The notes beneath the pieces were generated by a model. That model was not told the DNA's origin, made no database searches, and saw only the letters and a program-made list of their open reading frames with translations. Shown here piece by piece: positions 33,910 to 42,252 of a stretch of 64,000 nt of DNA. Every line of letters begins with the position of its first letter. The stretch's first letter is position 1. The stretch lies in the NCBI GenBank assembly GCA_018402685.1, contig JAGYIJ010000002.1, positions 620,001-684,000 on the forward strand, written 5' to 3'. The position numbers and the translations under genes are program-made. The DNA is from Aquiluna sp. GTDB taxonomy: Bacteria > Actinomycetota > Actinomycetes > Actinomycetales > Microbacteriaceae.

Positions 33910-36479
33910 TCAGCGCTTTTTTCTAGCCGGCTTCTTCTGGGTCTTCGGTGCCTCGCCGGGTTCAACCCCTAGCTTCTCACGCCGAATTGCCAACAGCTCG
34001 TAGGCCCGATCGTTTGCAATCTCTTCAATTGGCTCATCCTTGGGGATGGTCGCATTGATTACGCCATCGGTTACGTAGTTGCCGAACTGACCGGTCTTGG
34101 CAACAACCGGCATGCCCGAAGCTGGGTCATCCCCGAATTCTTTGAGCGGGGTGGCGGCAGTTCTGCGGCCGCCATATTTTGGCTGCTTGTAGATCTCGAT
34201 GGCCTCGTCCAAGCTGAGCTCGAAGATTTGCTCCTCGCTGCCAAGTGATCGGGAGTCAGTACCACGCTTTAGATATGGACCAAACTTGCCGTTTTGGGCG
34301 GTGATCTCAGTTCCAGTCTCGGGGTCAACTCCGATTGTTCTCGGCAGTGATAGCAGCTTGAGCGCTTCCTCATAACTGACGGTGTCGACGCTCATGGTCT
34401 TAAAGAGCGAGGCGGTCTTGGGCTTTGGATTGCCCTCGTCGACCAGGGTGATGTAAGGACCATAGCGGCCGTCCTTGACGATGATGTCCAGTCCTGTTTC
34501 AGGCTCTTGCCCCAGCACCCGATCACTGGCTGGTGGAGCATCGATCAGCTCCTGAGCCTTTTCAGGGTCAGCTCGTCTGGGGTGAGGGCTTCGGGAATGT
34601 TGACGATTCTGCGCTCATCGTTTTCCATGACCTCGAGATAGGGACCGAACTTGCCGGTCCGAAGGGCGATACCCTCGGCTAGCTCGAAGGTGTTGATTGC
34701 CCTTGGGTCAGACTCTCCGAGCGAGTTAACAACAGCCTGTAGACCCTCATCACCGAAGTAAAAGTTCTTTAGCCAACCGGAGCGATCCAGCTCACCAAGT
34801 GCGATCCGGTCCAGATCGTTTTCCATCTTGGCGGTGAATTCGTAGTCGACCAGGTTGCCAAAGTTTTGCTCCAGGAATCTGGTGACCGTGAAGGATATCC
34901 ACTCGGGAACCAATGCGTTACCGCGCTTGACTACATAGCCCTTTGAGATGATGGTCGAGATAATCGCCGCATAGGTCGAGGGTCTTCCAATCCCCTGCTC
35001 TTCAAGGGCCTTCACCAAAGACGCCTCGGTGTATCTTGCAGGCGGCTGAGTGCTGTGGTTTTTTGGCAGCACCTCTTTGGCAGTGAGCTTTTGACCAACA
35101 TCTAGTTTTGGCAGCTTCGCCTCTGGCTCTTTGGTGTCTGAGGTTTCGTCATAGGCGGCCAAAAAACCCTTGAACAAAACGGTTGTGCCGCTGGCCGAGA
35201 ACTCGAGTTCTTCGCCCTGATGAGTGATCGAAAACTTTGCGGTGGTGGTCGAGAGCTTGGCATCGGCCATTTGAGAGGCAACGGTTCTGCGCCAGATGAG
35301 TTCATATAGAGCGAGCGAGCGTCCGTGAAGCAAACTAGCCAGCTCGCTCGGGTGCTTGAAGCTCTCGCCCGAGGGCCGAATTGCCTCGTGAGCCTCCTGG
35401 GCGTTTTTGGATTTAGCCCCGTAGAGCCTTGGAGAATCGTGAACCGAATCCGCGCCAAATAGCTCTTTGGCAGCGGAGATCGAGGCGGAGATGGCCTGCT
35501 GCGAAAGATTCGGGGAATCGGTTCGCATGTAGGTGATGTAGCCCTCTTGGTAGAGCTGCTGCGCGGTATCCATCGCCTGCTTGGCACTCATCCCCAGTTT
35601 GCGAGAAGCCTCCTGCTGCAAAGTTGAGGTAGTGAAGGGCGCGTAGGGCTTTCTAGTGGTGGGCTTTGCCTCCACCGACATAACCTCAAGACTCGCTCCA
35701 ACCAGGGAGGCGGCTAACGCCTCGGCCTCGGCCGGGGCCAAAACCCTGACCTTCTGGACCAGATTTCCGCTTTCATCAAAGCTCTTTGACCCCGCAAGTT
35801 TCTCTCCGGCAATGCTGGAGAGCTTCGCCTCAAACTCAACGGAGTCCTCTTGCAACTGCGCGGTGATTGAGGAGTAGCTGGCCTCTGTGAAGGCCATGCG
35901 CTCGCGCTCGCGCTCCACGATCATGCGCATTGCCGGTGATTGCACGCGACCTGCGGAAAGACCGCGATTGATCTTGCGCCATAGCACCGGGGAGATCTCA
36001 TAACCAACCAAGCGGTCAACCACTCGCCTGGTCTCCTGAGCTTCAACCAGGTTGTCGTTGATGCTGCGAGTGTTTGAGACTGCCTCTTGAATGGCGTCTT
36101 TGGTGATCTCGTTGAACACCATGCGGTGGACGGGGACCTTGGGTTTTAGGACCTCGAGTAGGTGCCAGGCAATTGCCTCACCCTCGCGGTCCTCATCAGT
36201 TGCGAGATAGAGCTCCTCGGCGCCCTTGAGGGCAGATTTCAGCTCCGAAACAGTTTTAGATTTGCCGGCAGAGATTGTGTAGAAGGGCTCAAAGTCATTG
36301 TCAACATCAATAGAGAACTTGCCCAAAGGTCCCTTTTTCTTGTCCGCGGGCAGCTCTTTGGGTTCGGCTAAATCACGGATGTGACCAACGGATGCCAAAA
36401 CCTCGAAATCGCTTCCGAGGTATTTAGAAATTGTCTTTGCCTTTGCGGGCGACTCAACAATTACCAGCTTCTTAGCCAA
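33910..36479 (-). CDS. topA: DNA topoisomerase I, frame broken once
   Basis: Type IA topoisomerase that relaxes negative supercoils, about 856 residues. The Toprim domain starts at once (KKLVIVESPAKAKTI) with the acidic triad in DEDREGEAI. The catalytic Tyr region is TYMRTDSPNLS near 300. The C-terminal repeats without zinc fingers (TGKFGPYLE, DGRYGPYITL, GKFGPYLKRG, TGQFGNYVTD) are the actinobacterial type. The break is at the TTTT of 34559-34562; adding one base joins ELTLEKAQELIDAPPASDRV. As topA is essential this is almost surely a sequence error. The basic tail (KKPARKKR) ends two bases before tmk. Confidence 0.93.
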
Positions 36480-36497
36480 ATCTTCTCCTACTAATTA

Positions 36498-36893
36498 CTA
36501 CTGAATGGCCGATGCCTCAGCCCACCGTGAAACCTCGAATATTCCAAAGTTTTGAGTGGTTTCCAGAATCACACCGAGACCGACAATACGACATGATTTC
36601 AAAATTGCACCATCCACCTTGGCAATCTGCTCAGCATTTTCACATGGAAAACCGGCCACCGCCCCAAGCAAAGTATCAGCTGCACTAAGGGCAGCCGCAT
36701 CGGCCACTAACTGCGCTTTCACCTGAAACTGAGCCAGAGATATCGCCGTGCCGAGTGCGGTTAGCAGAACGCTCAGGGTCGCAATTGCAACCAGAGCTAT
36801 CGCGACAGAGAAGCCGTGATCTAGCCGCCATAGGGAATCATGCAGCGAGTTGCCTCGAGATTCAAAAGGCCTTCTTTGACTAGCGTCACGCAT
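36498..36893 (-). CDS. TadE/TadG-like pseudopilin-type membrane protein
   Basis: A protein with one N-terminal hydrophobic helix (DHGFSVAIALVAIATLSVLLTALG) directly after a GF-type processing-like site, then a small Cys-containing domain (AADTLLGAVAGFPCENA...CRIVG). It resembles the TadE-like proteins next to actinobacterial Tad genes (Rv3654c type). The first 24 residues overlap the upstream TadE-like gene in another frame, so the true start is probably near 36825 and may use a rare codon or be hidden by a further frame error. It would belong to the pilus export machinery in the membrane. Confidence 0.6.
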   Translation of the reverse strand: MRDASQRRPFESRGNSLHDSLWRLDHGFSVAIALVAIATLSVLLTALGTAISLAQFQVKAQLVADAAALSAADTLLGAVAGFPCENAEQIAKVDGAILKSCRIVGLGVILETTQNFGIFEVSRWAEASAIQ

Positions 36894-37075
36894 AAAAACC
36901 TCCCGTCTTGGTTATGGGAAACCATTACCTCTTCTCTCAGCTCTGGTTCAAACCCGATGGCCATCGCCCTTGCTGCCTCAAAGGCTTGCACCTCCAAGGA
37001 AATTCGCTCCAGGCCCAATTGAAAAAGCCCCAGGGCAGCTGCCAGTAGCACTAGTAGTGCTGGTAACAGCAGCAT
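36821..37075 (-). CDS. TadE-like minor pilin
   Basis: An 84-residue pseudopilin-like protein with an N-terminal helix (MLLLPALLVLLAAALGLFQLG) and a Glu typical of pilin self-assembly upstream. In the genome frame the residues before the ATG read KGAVTAEF after a stop. If one G of the GGG at 37094-37096 is removed, the frame would begin with GTG overlapping the DUF4244 stop (TAGTG) and read MKGAVTAEFMLLLP, the normal TadE start. So the gene is likely to begin near 37103 with a one-base error. Part of the Tad cluster. Confidence 0.6.
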   Translation of the reverse strand: MLLLPALLVLLAAALGLFQLGLERISLEVQAFEAARAMAIGFEPELREEVMVSHNQDGRFLCVTLVKEGLLNLEATRCMIPYGG

Positions 37076-37102
37076 GAACTCTGCTGTTACCGCACCCTTT
37101 CA

Positions 37103-37264
37103 CTAGTCCAGACCAAGTGCCCGAGCAATCATTTGAAATAGCAGCACCCGAACCTCGTCGCTTCTAAGCACCAGCACCAATAGCCCCGCAAAGGCGACCG
37201 CTGCCAAAGTGGCAATTGCATATTCGGCGGTGATAACACCGTCATCTTTTCTCATCAGTTTCAT
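37103..37264 (-). CDS. DUF4244 small pilin-like protein
   Basis: A 53-residue protein, MKLMRKDDGVITAEYAIATL followed by a hydrophobic helix. The DGVITAEYA motif and helix are the DUF4244 signature, a Flp-pilin-like subunit found between TadC and TadE in actinobacterial clusters. The ribosome site AAAGGA lies ten bases upstream of ATG 37264. It is short but well supported by context and motif, and is the likely major pilin of this cluster. Confidence 0.8.
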   Translation of the reverse strand: MKLMRKDDGVITAEYAIATLAAVAFAGLLVLVLRSDEVRVLLFQMIARALGLD

Positions 37265-37280
37265 TTCTTGTTTCCTTTCG

Positions 37281-37998
37281 TTATTGGGTAATGCCGATGA
37301 TCATCGGCACGATTGTTAGAAGTAAGAACGCAGGCAGCGTGGTCGCCGTGAGGGGAATTAGAAGCGAAACCGAGAGCTTTTTGGCCTGAGTCAGCTGCTC
37401 CGAAATAGCGCGCTCGTTACTCGCAGAGATCTCACTGGAAATAAGGGTTTGTAGAGCTGCACCGGTGCGCTGACTCATGGCTATTAGCTCTTGAGCTCTC
37501 GGGGTTAGCGAGGGAATCAGTTTGCTAATTTGCGAAAGGCCCATGCCAGAACTGATGCATATCTGCAAGGCCAAAAGAGAGTGGACTTGGGTTCTCGGAG
37601 CTGAGCTCAATCTCGCAATCATCGATGCGCTGATCTTGGCTCCCGCATACAAAAACCCCAGCGCTAGTAGCGAAGCCAACAACCCGAGCGGGGTCATCAG
37701 CCCCTGCAGAGTTTCAAGCCCTGCGAGCTGAGAGAAGATGACGGTGCCGGCGGGCAACCAGAGCAACAGGCGCCTGGTTGCCTCGGGAATTGCTTGTGCC
37801 TGTTTCAGCTCTGCTTCGGCCCGCTCGCTATGCACCAGCTGCTGCTCTAAAACCTGCAGGCGTTGGCACAAGCGGAGCGCCAATCTTGATAGCCAGCAAA
37901 ATCAACTCGTCCTGAATCGATTCGACACCTAACTCGTCTAGGGCGATTCTGAGTGGCACACCAGAAGAAACCAGGGCGGCAAGAGCTTGTGGCCTCAT
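37281..37998 (-). CDS. Reduced TadB/TadC-type pilus membrane protein (T2SF), frame broken once
   Basis: An inner-membrane platform protein of the Tad/type II secretion F family. It is unusual: about 238 residues cover a TadB-like C-terminal half (AQAIPEATRRLLLWLPAG..., TPLGL) followed by a TadC-like C-terminal half (LSVSLLIPLTATTLPAFLLLTIVP), as if the two normal subunits had been merged and shortened. The N-terminal 45 residues (MRPQALAALVSSGVPLRIAL...) are in another frame; removing one base near 37863-37866 joins IGAPLVPRLQVLEQQL. Start ATG 37998 overlaps the tadA stop (ATGA). Confidence 0.65.
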
Positions 37999-38908
37999 GA
38001 GTAATCAACTTCGCGAATTGCCAAAACACCGTGATTGAGAGTTAGGTTCACCCACTGCCTCTAAATATCTCCTGCCGTCTTTTCGAGCAAGCTGCAGCAC
38101 AAAATCGATGCCACTACTAAAGAGCTCTTTGGTGAGTGACTCGCTCATGCCGGAGAGCATCCCAAGGATCAATACCCGCTGGGCAACCGTTTGAAGGCTC
38201 GAGGCATGCAGGGTGGCCATGGTGCCAAGGTGGCCATTGTTTATGGCCTGCAATAAAACCTAGAACTCCCGATGCCTGATCTCCCCAACCACTATTCGAT
38301 CTGGTCGCATGCGAAGGGCATGCACAACCAGCTCATCGAGCCCAATTGCACCAACCCCCTCCTGATTGGAGATTCGTTCGGTTAGGCAGATTGCGGGTGC
38401 TAACAGCATTAGCTCTGGTGTTTGTTCAATCGCAATCACCCGCTCACTAAGGCCAGCGAGCATTGCCCTAAGCAAGGTCGTCTTGCCACTAGATGTCGCA
38501 CCTGAGATCAGAATCGATTTTTTGTTTGCTACCTGTTCAAAAAGCCAGGCTGCCTGCGTGATGAGTAAGCATCTGCGCCTGAACCAGATGCTCCAAGGTA
38601 ATCGCTTGGGGCTGATGCTTTCTGATGCTCACCAGGGGAATCGGGCTTACTCCTTGAGCCAAGACCGCATGGAATCTTGCTCCATAGAGCGAGAAATCCG
38701 CAATCGGTTTGGCGATGTCTAACCTCACCCCTGCGCTGAGCGCGAGCTCGCTCAGCGCCTCGGAGAGTTTTTGGGAACTTAGAAAGGGGTTTTCGATCTC
38801 AACTAGGCCATCGCCAAAATCCGCCTGCGCCATCAGCGCACCACTGATGACCAGGTCGTTTAGACCGGGAAGCTCCAACAGCCTTTGGATTTCAATTACT
38901 TCTTTCAT
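37995..38908 (-). pseudogene. TadA/CpaF-type pilus assembly ATPase with two frame breaks and an in-frame stop
   Basis: A secretion ATPase, about 304 residues if repaired, shorter than usual CpaF proteins. Segments in order: N-terminal part (38537-38908, EVIEIQRLLELPGLNDLVI), a Walker A block (GATSSGKTTLL) in a second frame, Asp/Glu boxes (VVGEIRHREF), then TAG at 38260-38262 in frame, then the Walker B/His part (NNGHLGTMATLHASS), then a frame change at the CCC of 38051-38053 that restores an end overlapping the next gene. Breaks: near 38562-38570 and at 38051-38053. Errors may explain the indels, but the stop codon makes real decay possible. Pilus function is therefore doubtful. Confidence 0.7.
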
Positions 38909-38975
38909 GCAGCACACTCTGCAGAAAGTTCAGGAAACAGGTTTGAGCAAAATCAAAACCTGTGGAAAAAGAAGG

Positions 38976-39004
38976 GGCGGCAGGTTTGGGGGAAACCTGC
39001 CGCC
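38976..39004. repeat. Strong hairpin in the acsA leader
   Basis: Perfect 12-base arms (GGCGGCAGGTTT / AAACCTGCCGCC) around a GGGGG loop. It lies between the divergent tadA and acsA starts, about 190 bases upstream of the acsA ATG. The plus strand has no T-run after it, while the minus strand does (CTTCTTTTTCC), so it could stop antisense transcripts or act as an RNA element in the leader. Confidence 0.5.
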
Positions 39005-39191
39005 AGGTGGTGCCTGCATGGGGGGACGCATGGCACCACATCTGACCGAAGTCAGGCCCTTATATTATTTGCGATTGCGAGAATTTGTCCCCTTATTGGG
39101 GAAACTTTCAGAAAAATCAGAGATTTTCTTTTTGGGACACAGCCGAAAATATCTTCTGGCAGTATTGGGTAATCAACACTGGAGGACAAAG

Positions 39192-41165
39192 ATGTCTGTT
39201 GAGCATGAGATAGAAAATCTGCTTCACGAACAAAGGCGCTTCGCGCCATCAAAGGATTTTGTGGCGAGTGCCGTCGCAAAACCCGAGCTATATGAAAAGG
39301 CCAAAGCCGACCGGCTGGAATTCTGGGCCGATCAGGCCAGAAAGCTGCACTGGCATAAGCCGTTCACCCAAACCCTGGACTGGTCCGACGCACCCTTTGC
39401 AAAGTGGTTCCACGACGGCGAATTAAATGTCAGCTACAACTGCATCGACCGCCACGTCGAGGCCGGTTGGGGCAAGCGCGTTGCGCTGTTTTTCGAAGGT
39501 GAGCCGGGAGACCGAAAGGTCTACACCTACCTAGACCTACTCAAAGAGGTCAAGAAGGCCGCCAATGTTTTGATCAAGCTCGGAATCGAGCCTGGTGACC
39601 GAGTCGCGATCTACATGCCAATGATCCCCGAGGCCATCATTGCCATGCAGGCGGTGGCAAGGGTGGGAGCAGTTCACTCTGTAGTCTTCGGTGGCTTTAG
39701 CGCCGACTCACTCGCCTCAAGAATTCAAGATGCCGGCGCAAAGCTGGTTATCACCGCCGATGGCGGCTACCGCAAAGGCAAGGCCTCTGCGCTCAAGCCT
39801 GCGGTTGACGAAGCGCTAGCGAACGGCAACTGCCCAAGCGTTGAAAATGTGCTTGTCGTCAAGCGCTGTGGCAACGAGGTTGACTGGGACAAAAACCGTG
39901 ACCTCTGGTGGGAAGAGGAGATGGCGGTTGCTGATGCCGAGCACGTGGCTCAGGGCTTCAACGCCGAGCACCCGCTGTTTATCCTCTACACCTCAGGCAC
40001 CACCGGCAAACCAAAAGGCATTTTGCACACCACCGGTGGCTACCTGACCCAAGCTAGCTACACCCACAAAAACGTCTTTGACCTCCACGAGGGTCAGGAC
40101 GTCTACTGGTGCACGGCTGATATTGGTTGGATCACAGGTCACTCCTATGTTGCCTACGGACCACTTGCAAATGGTGCCACCCAGGTGATCTATGAGGGCA
40201 CCCCCGACTCTCCAGACTGGGGTCGCTGGTGGGACATTGTCCAGAAGTACAGCGTGACCATTTTGTACACCGCCCCAACCGCGATTCGCAGCTTCATGAA
40301 GCTTGGTCGCACAGTGGTCAGCCACTATGACCTGAGCTCCATTCGAGTCCTGGGCTCAGTTGGTGAACCGATCAACCCCGAGGCCTGGATGTGGTACCGC
40401 GAGGTCATCGGTTCAAATAACGCCCCCATTGTTGACACCTGGTGGCAAACCGAGACCGGCGCAATCATGATCTCACCACTACCCGGCATCACCCAGGCCA
40501 AGCCCGGCAGCGCCCAAGTTCCACTACCCGGTATCGAAATCAAGATTCTTGATGACGATGGCCACCCCGTTGACAAAGGTCACGGCGGATTGTTGGCCAT
40601 CACCGAGCCTTGGCCATCGATGCTGCGCGGCATCTGGGGAGACCCCGAGCGCTTCAAAGAGACCTACTGGTCCAAGTTCGAGGGCATCTACTTCGCTGGC
40701 GATGGCGCCAAGTTCGATGAGGATGGCGATATCTGGCTGCTGGGCCGCGTGGACGACGTCATGAACGTCTCCGGCCACCGGCTTTCAACCGCAGAGATCG
40801 AATCCGCTCTTGTTTCTCACGCCTACGTTGCCGAGGCAGCGGTGGTGGGAGCCAAGGATGAGACCACCGGTCAAGCGGTGGTTGCCTTCGTGATCCTCAA
40901 GCGCAGCGCGCTTGATGGTCTGGGCTCCGAGGCTGACACCTCAAAGATTCTGCGCGAGCACGTCGCCAAGGAAATCGGTCCGATCGCAAAGCCAAGAACG
41001 ATCTTTGTGGTGGCAGAGCTTCCCAAGACGCGCTCCGGCAAGATCATGCGCAGGCTCCTCAGGGACGTTGCGGAAGACCGCCCAATCGGAGATGTCACCA
41101 CCCTGGCCGACACCTCGGTGATGGACACCATCTCGGGCCGCATGAGCCAAGGGGCGAGCGACTAG
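39192..41165 (+). CDS. acsA: Acetate-CoA ligase
   Basis: ATP-dependent acetyl-CoA synthetase, 657 residues, the standard length. The AMP-binding motif YTSGTTGKPKGI lies near 265 and the C-terminal catalytic lysine region is PKTRSGKIMRR near 618, the lysine that is regulated by acetylation. The start at 39192 is chosen because GGAGG lies six bases upstream and the family N-terminus begins here; the frame is open further up only through the tad region. With aceA, aceB and ramB this makes a complete acetate route. A GNAT acetyltransferase follows five bases downstream. Confidence 0.96.
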   Translation: MSVEHEIENLLHEQRRFAPSKDFVASAVAKPELYEKAKADRLEFWADQARKLHWHKPFTQTLDWSDAPFAKWFHDGELNVSYNCIDRHVEAGWGKRVALFFEGEPGDRKVYTYLDLLKEVKKAANVLIKLGIEPGDRVAIYMPMIPEAIIAMQAVARVGAVHSVVFGGFSADSLASRIQDAGAKLVITADGGYRKGKASALKPAVDEALANGNCPSVENVLVVKRCGNEVDWDKNRDLWWEEEMAVADAEHVAQGFNAEHPLFILYTSGTTGKPKGILHTTGGYLTQASYTHKNVFDLHEGQDVYWCTADIGWITGHSYVAYGPLANGATQVIYEGTPDSPDWGRWWDIVQKYSVTILYTAPTAIRSFMKLGRTVVSHYDLSSIRVLGSVGEPINPEAWMWYREVIGSNNAPIVDTWWQTETGAIMISPLPGITQAKPGSAQVPLPGIEIKILDDDGHPVDKGHGGLLAITEPWPSMLRGIWGDPERFKETYWSKFEGIYFAGDGAKFDEDGDIWLLGRVDDVMNVSGHRLSTAEIESALVSHAYVAEAAVVGAKDETTGQAVVAFVILKRSALDGLGSEADTSKILREHVAKEIGPIAKPRTIFVVAELPKTRSGKIMRRLLRDVAEDRPIGDVTTLADTSVMDTISGRMSQGASD

Positions 41166-41169
41166 TCAA

Positions 41170-41619
41170 TTGCAGATTCGGACAGCGGAGCCGAGCGACC
41201 TTACTGAGCTAGTAGCGCTAATGCGCAGCTTCAGCGAGGAGGTCGCTAATCCGCTTTCCGTCACGCATATAGAAGGTGCGCTGGCGCCGCTAATCGCAAA
41301 TGCCGCTATTGGTGATGTCTGGTTGGTTGAGCAGGAGAAAATCCTTGGCTACCTGGTTATTACCTGGGGTTGGGGAATCGAATCTGGTGGCAAAGAGGCC
41401 CTAATTGACGAGATCTACATCACTCCCGAGTCAAGATCTCAGGGCCTAGCAACCGTACTAATAGAGGCGTCACTAGCTAAAGCAAGAGCCCTTGGGACCA
41501 AAGCGGTGTTCCTAGAAACAGAAGCCAACAACCCAGATTCCAGGCTGCTCTATGAGCGGCTTGGATTCAAGGTTGAATCCTCGGTTTGGATGCGCTCGCT
41601 ACTGGAAGCTGACGACTAG
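41170..41619 (+). CDS. GNAT-family N-acetyltransferase
   Basis: A 149-residue GNAT fold protein. The acetyl-CoA binding motif is seen as ITPESRSQGLATVLIEASL (Q/R-x-x-G-x-A type) near 95-113 and the C-terminal LYERLGFKVES block is standard. The start is TTG 41170, immediately after acsA, so both are probably one transcript. An acetylase of Acs itself is an attractive idea from this position, but most GNATs next to metabolic genes act on other substrates. Its end overlaps the convergent RidA gene by 21 bases. Confidence 0.85.
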   Translation: MQIRTAEPSDLTELVALMRSFSEEVANPLSVTHIEGALAPLIANAAIGDVWLVEQEKILGYLVITWGWGIESGGKEALIDEIYITPESRSQGLATVLIEASLAKARALGTKAVFLETEANNPDSRLLYERLGFKVESSVWMRSLLEADD

Positions 41620-42057
41620 TTCAACCTCGACTGGAGAATCCAGCGGTAAAACCGGCACTCCAACAGCACTTCTGGCATGAACGCCTATCTCACCAAAAAT
41701 CTCCATCAGTAATTCACTCGCTCCGTTGATGACCGCCGGCTGCTTTGTGAAATCGGGGGTTGATGCCACAAATCCGACCACTTTAACAACGTCGGTAATG
41801 CGGTTCAGGTCGCCTAAGACTCCCTTGATGGCGGCCAGAGCATTCAGCGCGCAGCGCTGAGCTAGCTCATAGCCACGCTCAGCCTCGAGGTCTTTGCCGA
41901 GCTTGCCAGTCTCTAGTAGCTGGCCATCGACGATTGGCAGCTGCCCGGAGGTGAAGACCAGGTTGCCGGAGATCTTGGCGGGGACATAGCTGCCGGCGGG
42001 CTTTGGAGCTTGGGGTAGCTCAAAGCCAAGTTCTTGAATTCGCGCTTCGATTGACAA
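41599..42057 (-). CDS. RidA/YjgF-family enamine/imine deaminase
   Basis: A 152-residue protein of the RidA family, longer form. It has LVFTSGQLPIVDGQLL near 35, AALNALAAIKGVLGDLNRI near 90 and the C-terminal HARSAVGVPVLPLDSPVEVELV with the conserved Arg that binds carboxylates. It would remove reactive enamines from PLP enzymes in the cytosol. It starts with TTG 42057 directly after the DUF4177-like stop; both are probably co-transcribed. Confidence 0.88.
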   Translation of the reverse strand: MSIEARIQELGFELPQAPKPAGSYVPAKISGNLVFTSGQLPIVDGQLLETGKLGKDLEAERGYELAQRCALNALAAIKGVLGDLNRITDVVKVVGFVASTPDFTKQPAVINGASELLMEIFGEIGVHARSAVGVPVLPLDSPVEVELVVSFQ

Positions 42058-42210
42058 CTACTCAGCCTCGCGCTTGAAAAAGGCGATTAGACCGCCCTGT
42101 GGGCCCTGAGTGACCTGAACCAATTCCCAACCCTGGGCTCCCCAAACGTTCAGGATCTTGGTCTCGTTGTGCAGTAGCAAAGGGGTGGTGACATACTCCC
42201 ACTTGGTCAT
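42058..42210 (-). CDS. DUF4177-like small protein
   Basis: A 50-residue protein (MTKWEYVTTPLLLHNETKIL then WGAQGWELVQVTQGPQGGLI). The WEYxxxxL...LNxxGxxGWELVxV pattern is typical of DUF4177 and its actinobacterial relatives that sit beside RidA genes. The ribosome site CGGAGCTGAGAA is good. Its function is unknown; it is co-directional with and abuts RidA. Confidence 0.75.
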   Translation of the reverse strand: MTKWEYVTTPLLLHNETKILNVWGAQGWELVQVTQGPQGGLIAFFKREAE

Positions 42211-42252
42211 TTCTCAGCTCCGTTTCAGCTATCGACAGGTAACCTAGAGTCT

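Noticed and set aside
36162-36371. Plus-strand ORFs inside topA, dnaX, aceA and pntA
   Set aside because: They are antisense shadows without ribosome sites or known domains, caused by codon bias of the genes on the other strand.
38260-38262. TAG in tadA read as a recoded amino acid (pyrrolysine or suppression)
   Set aside because: No recoding machinery or signal is seen, other lesions occur in the same gene, and error or decay is simpler.
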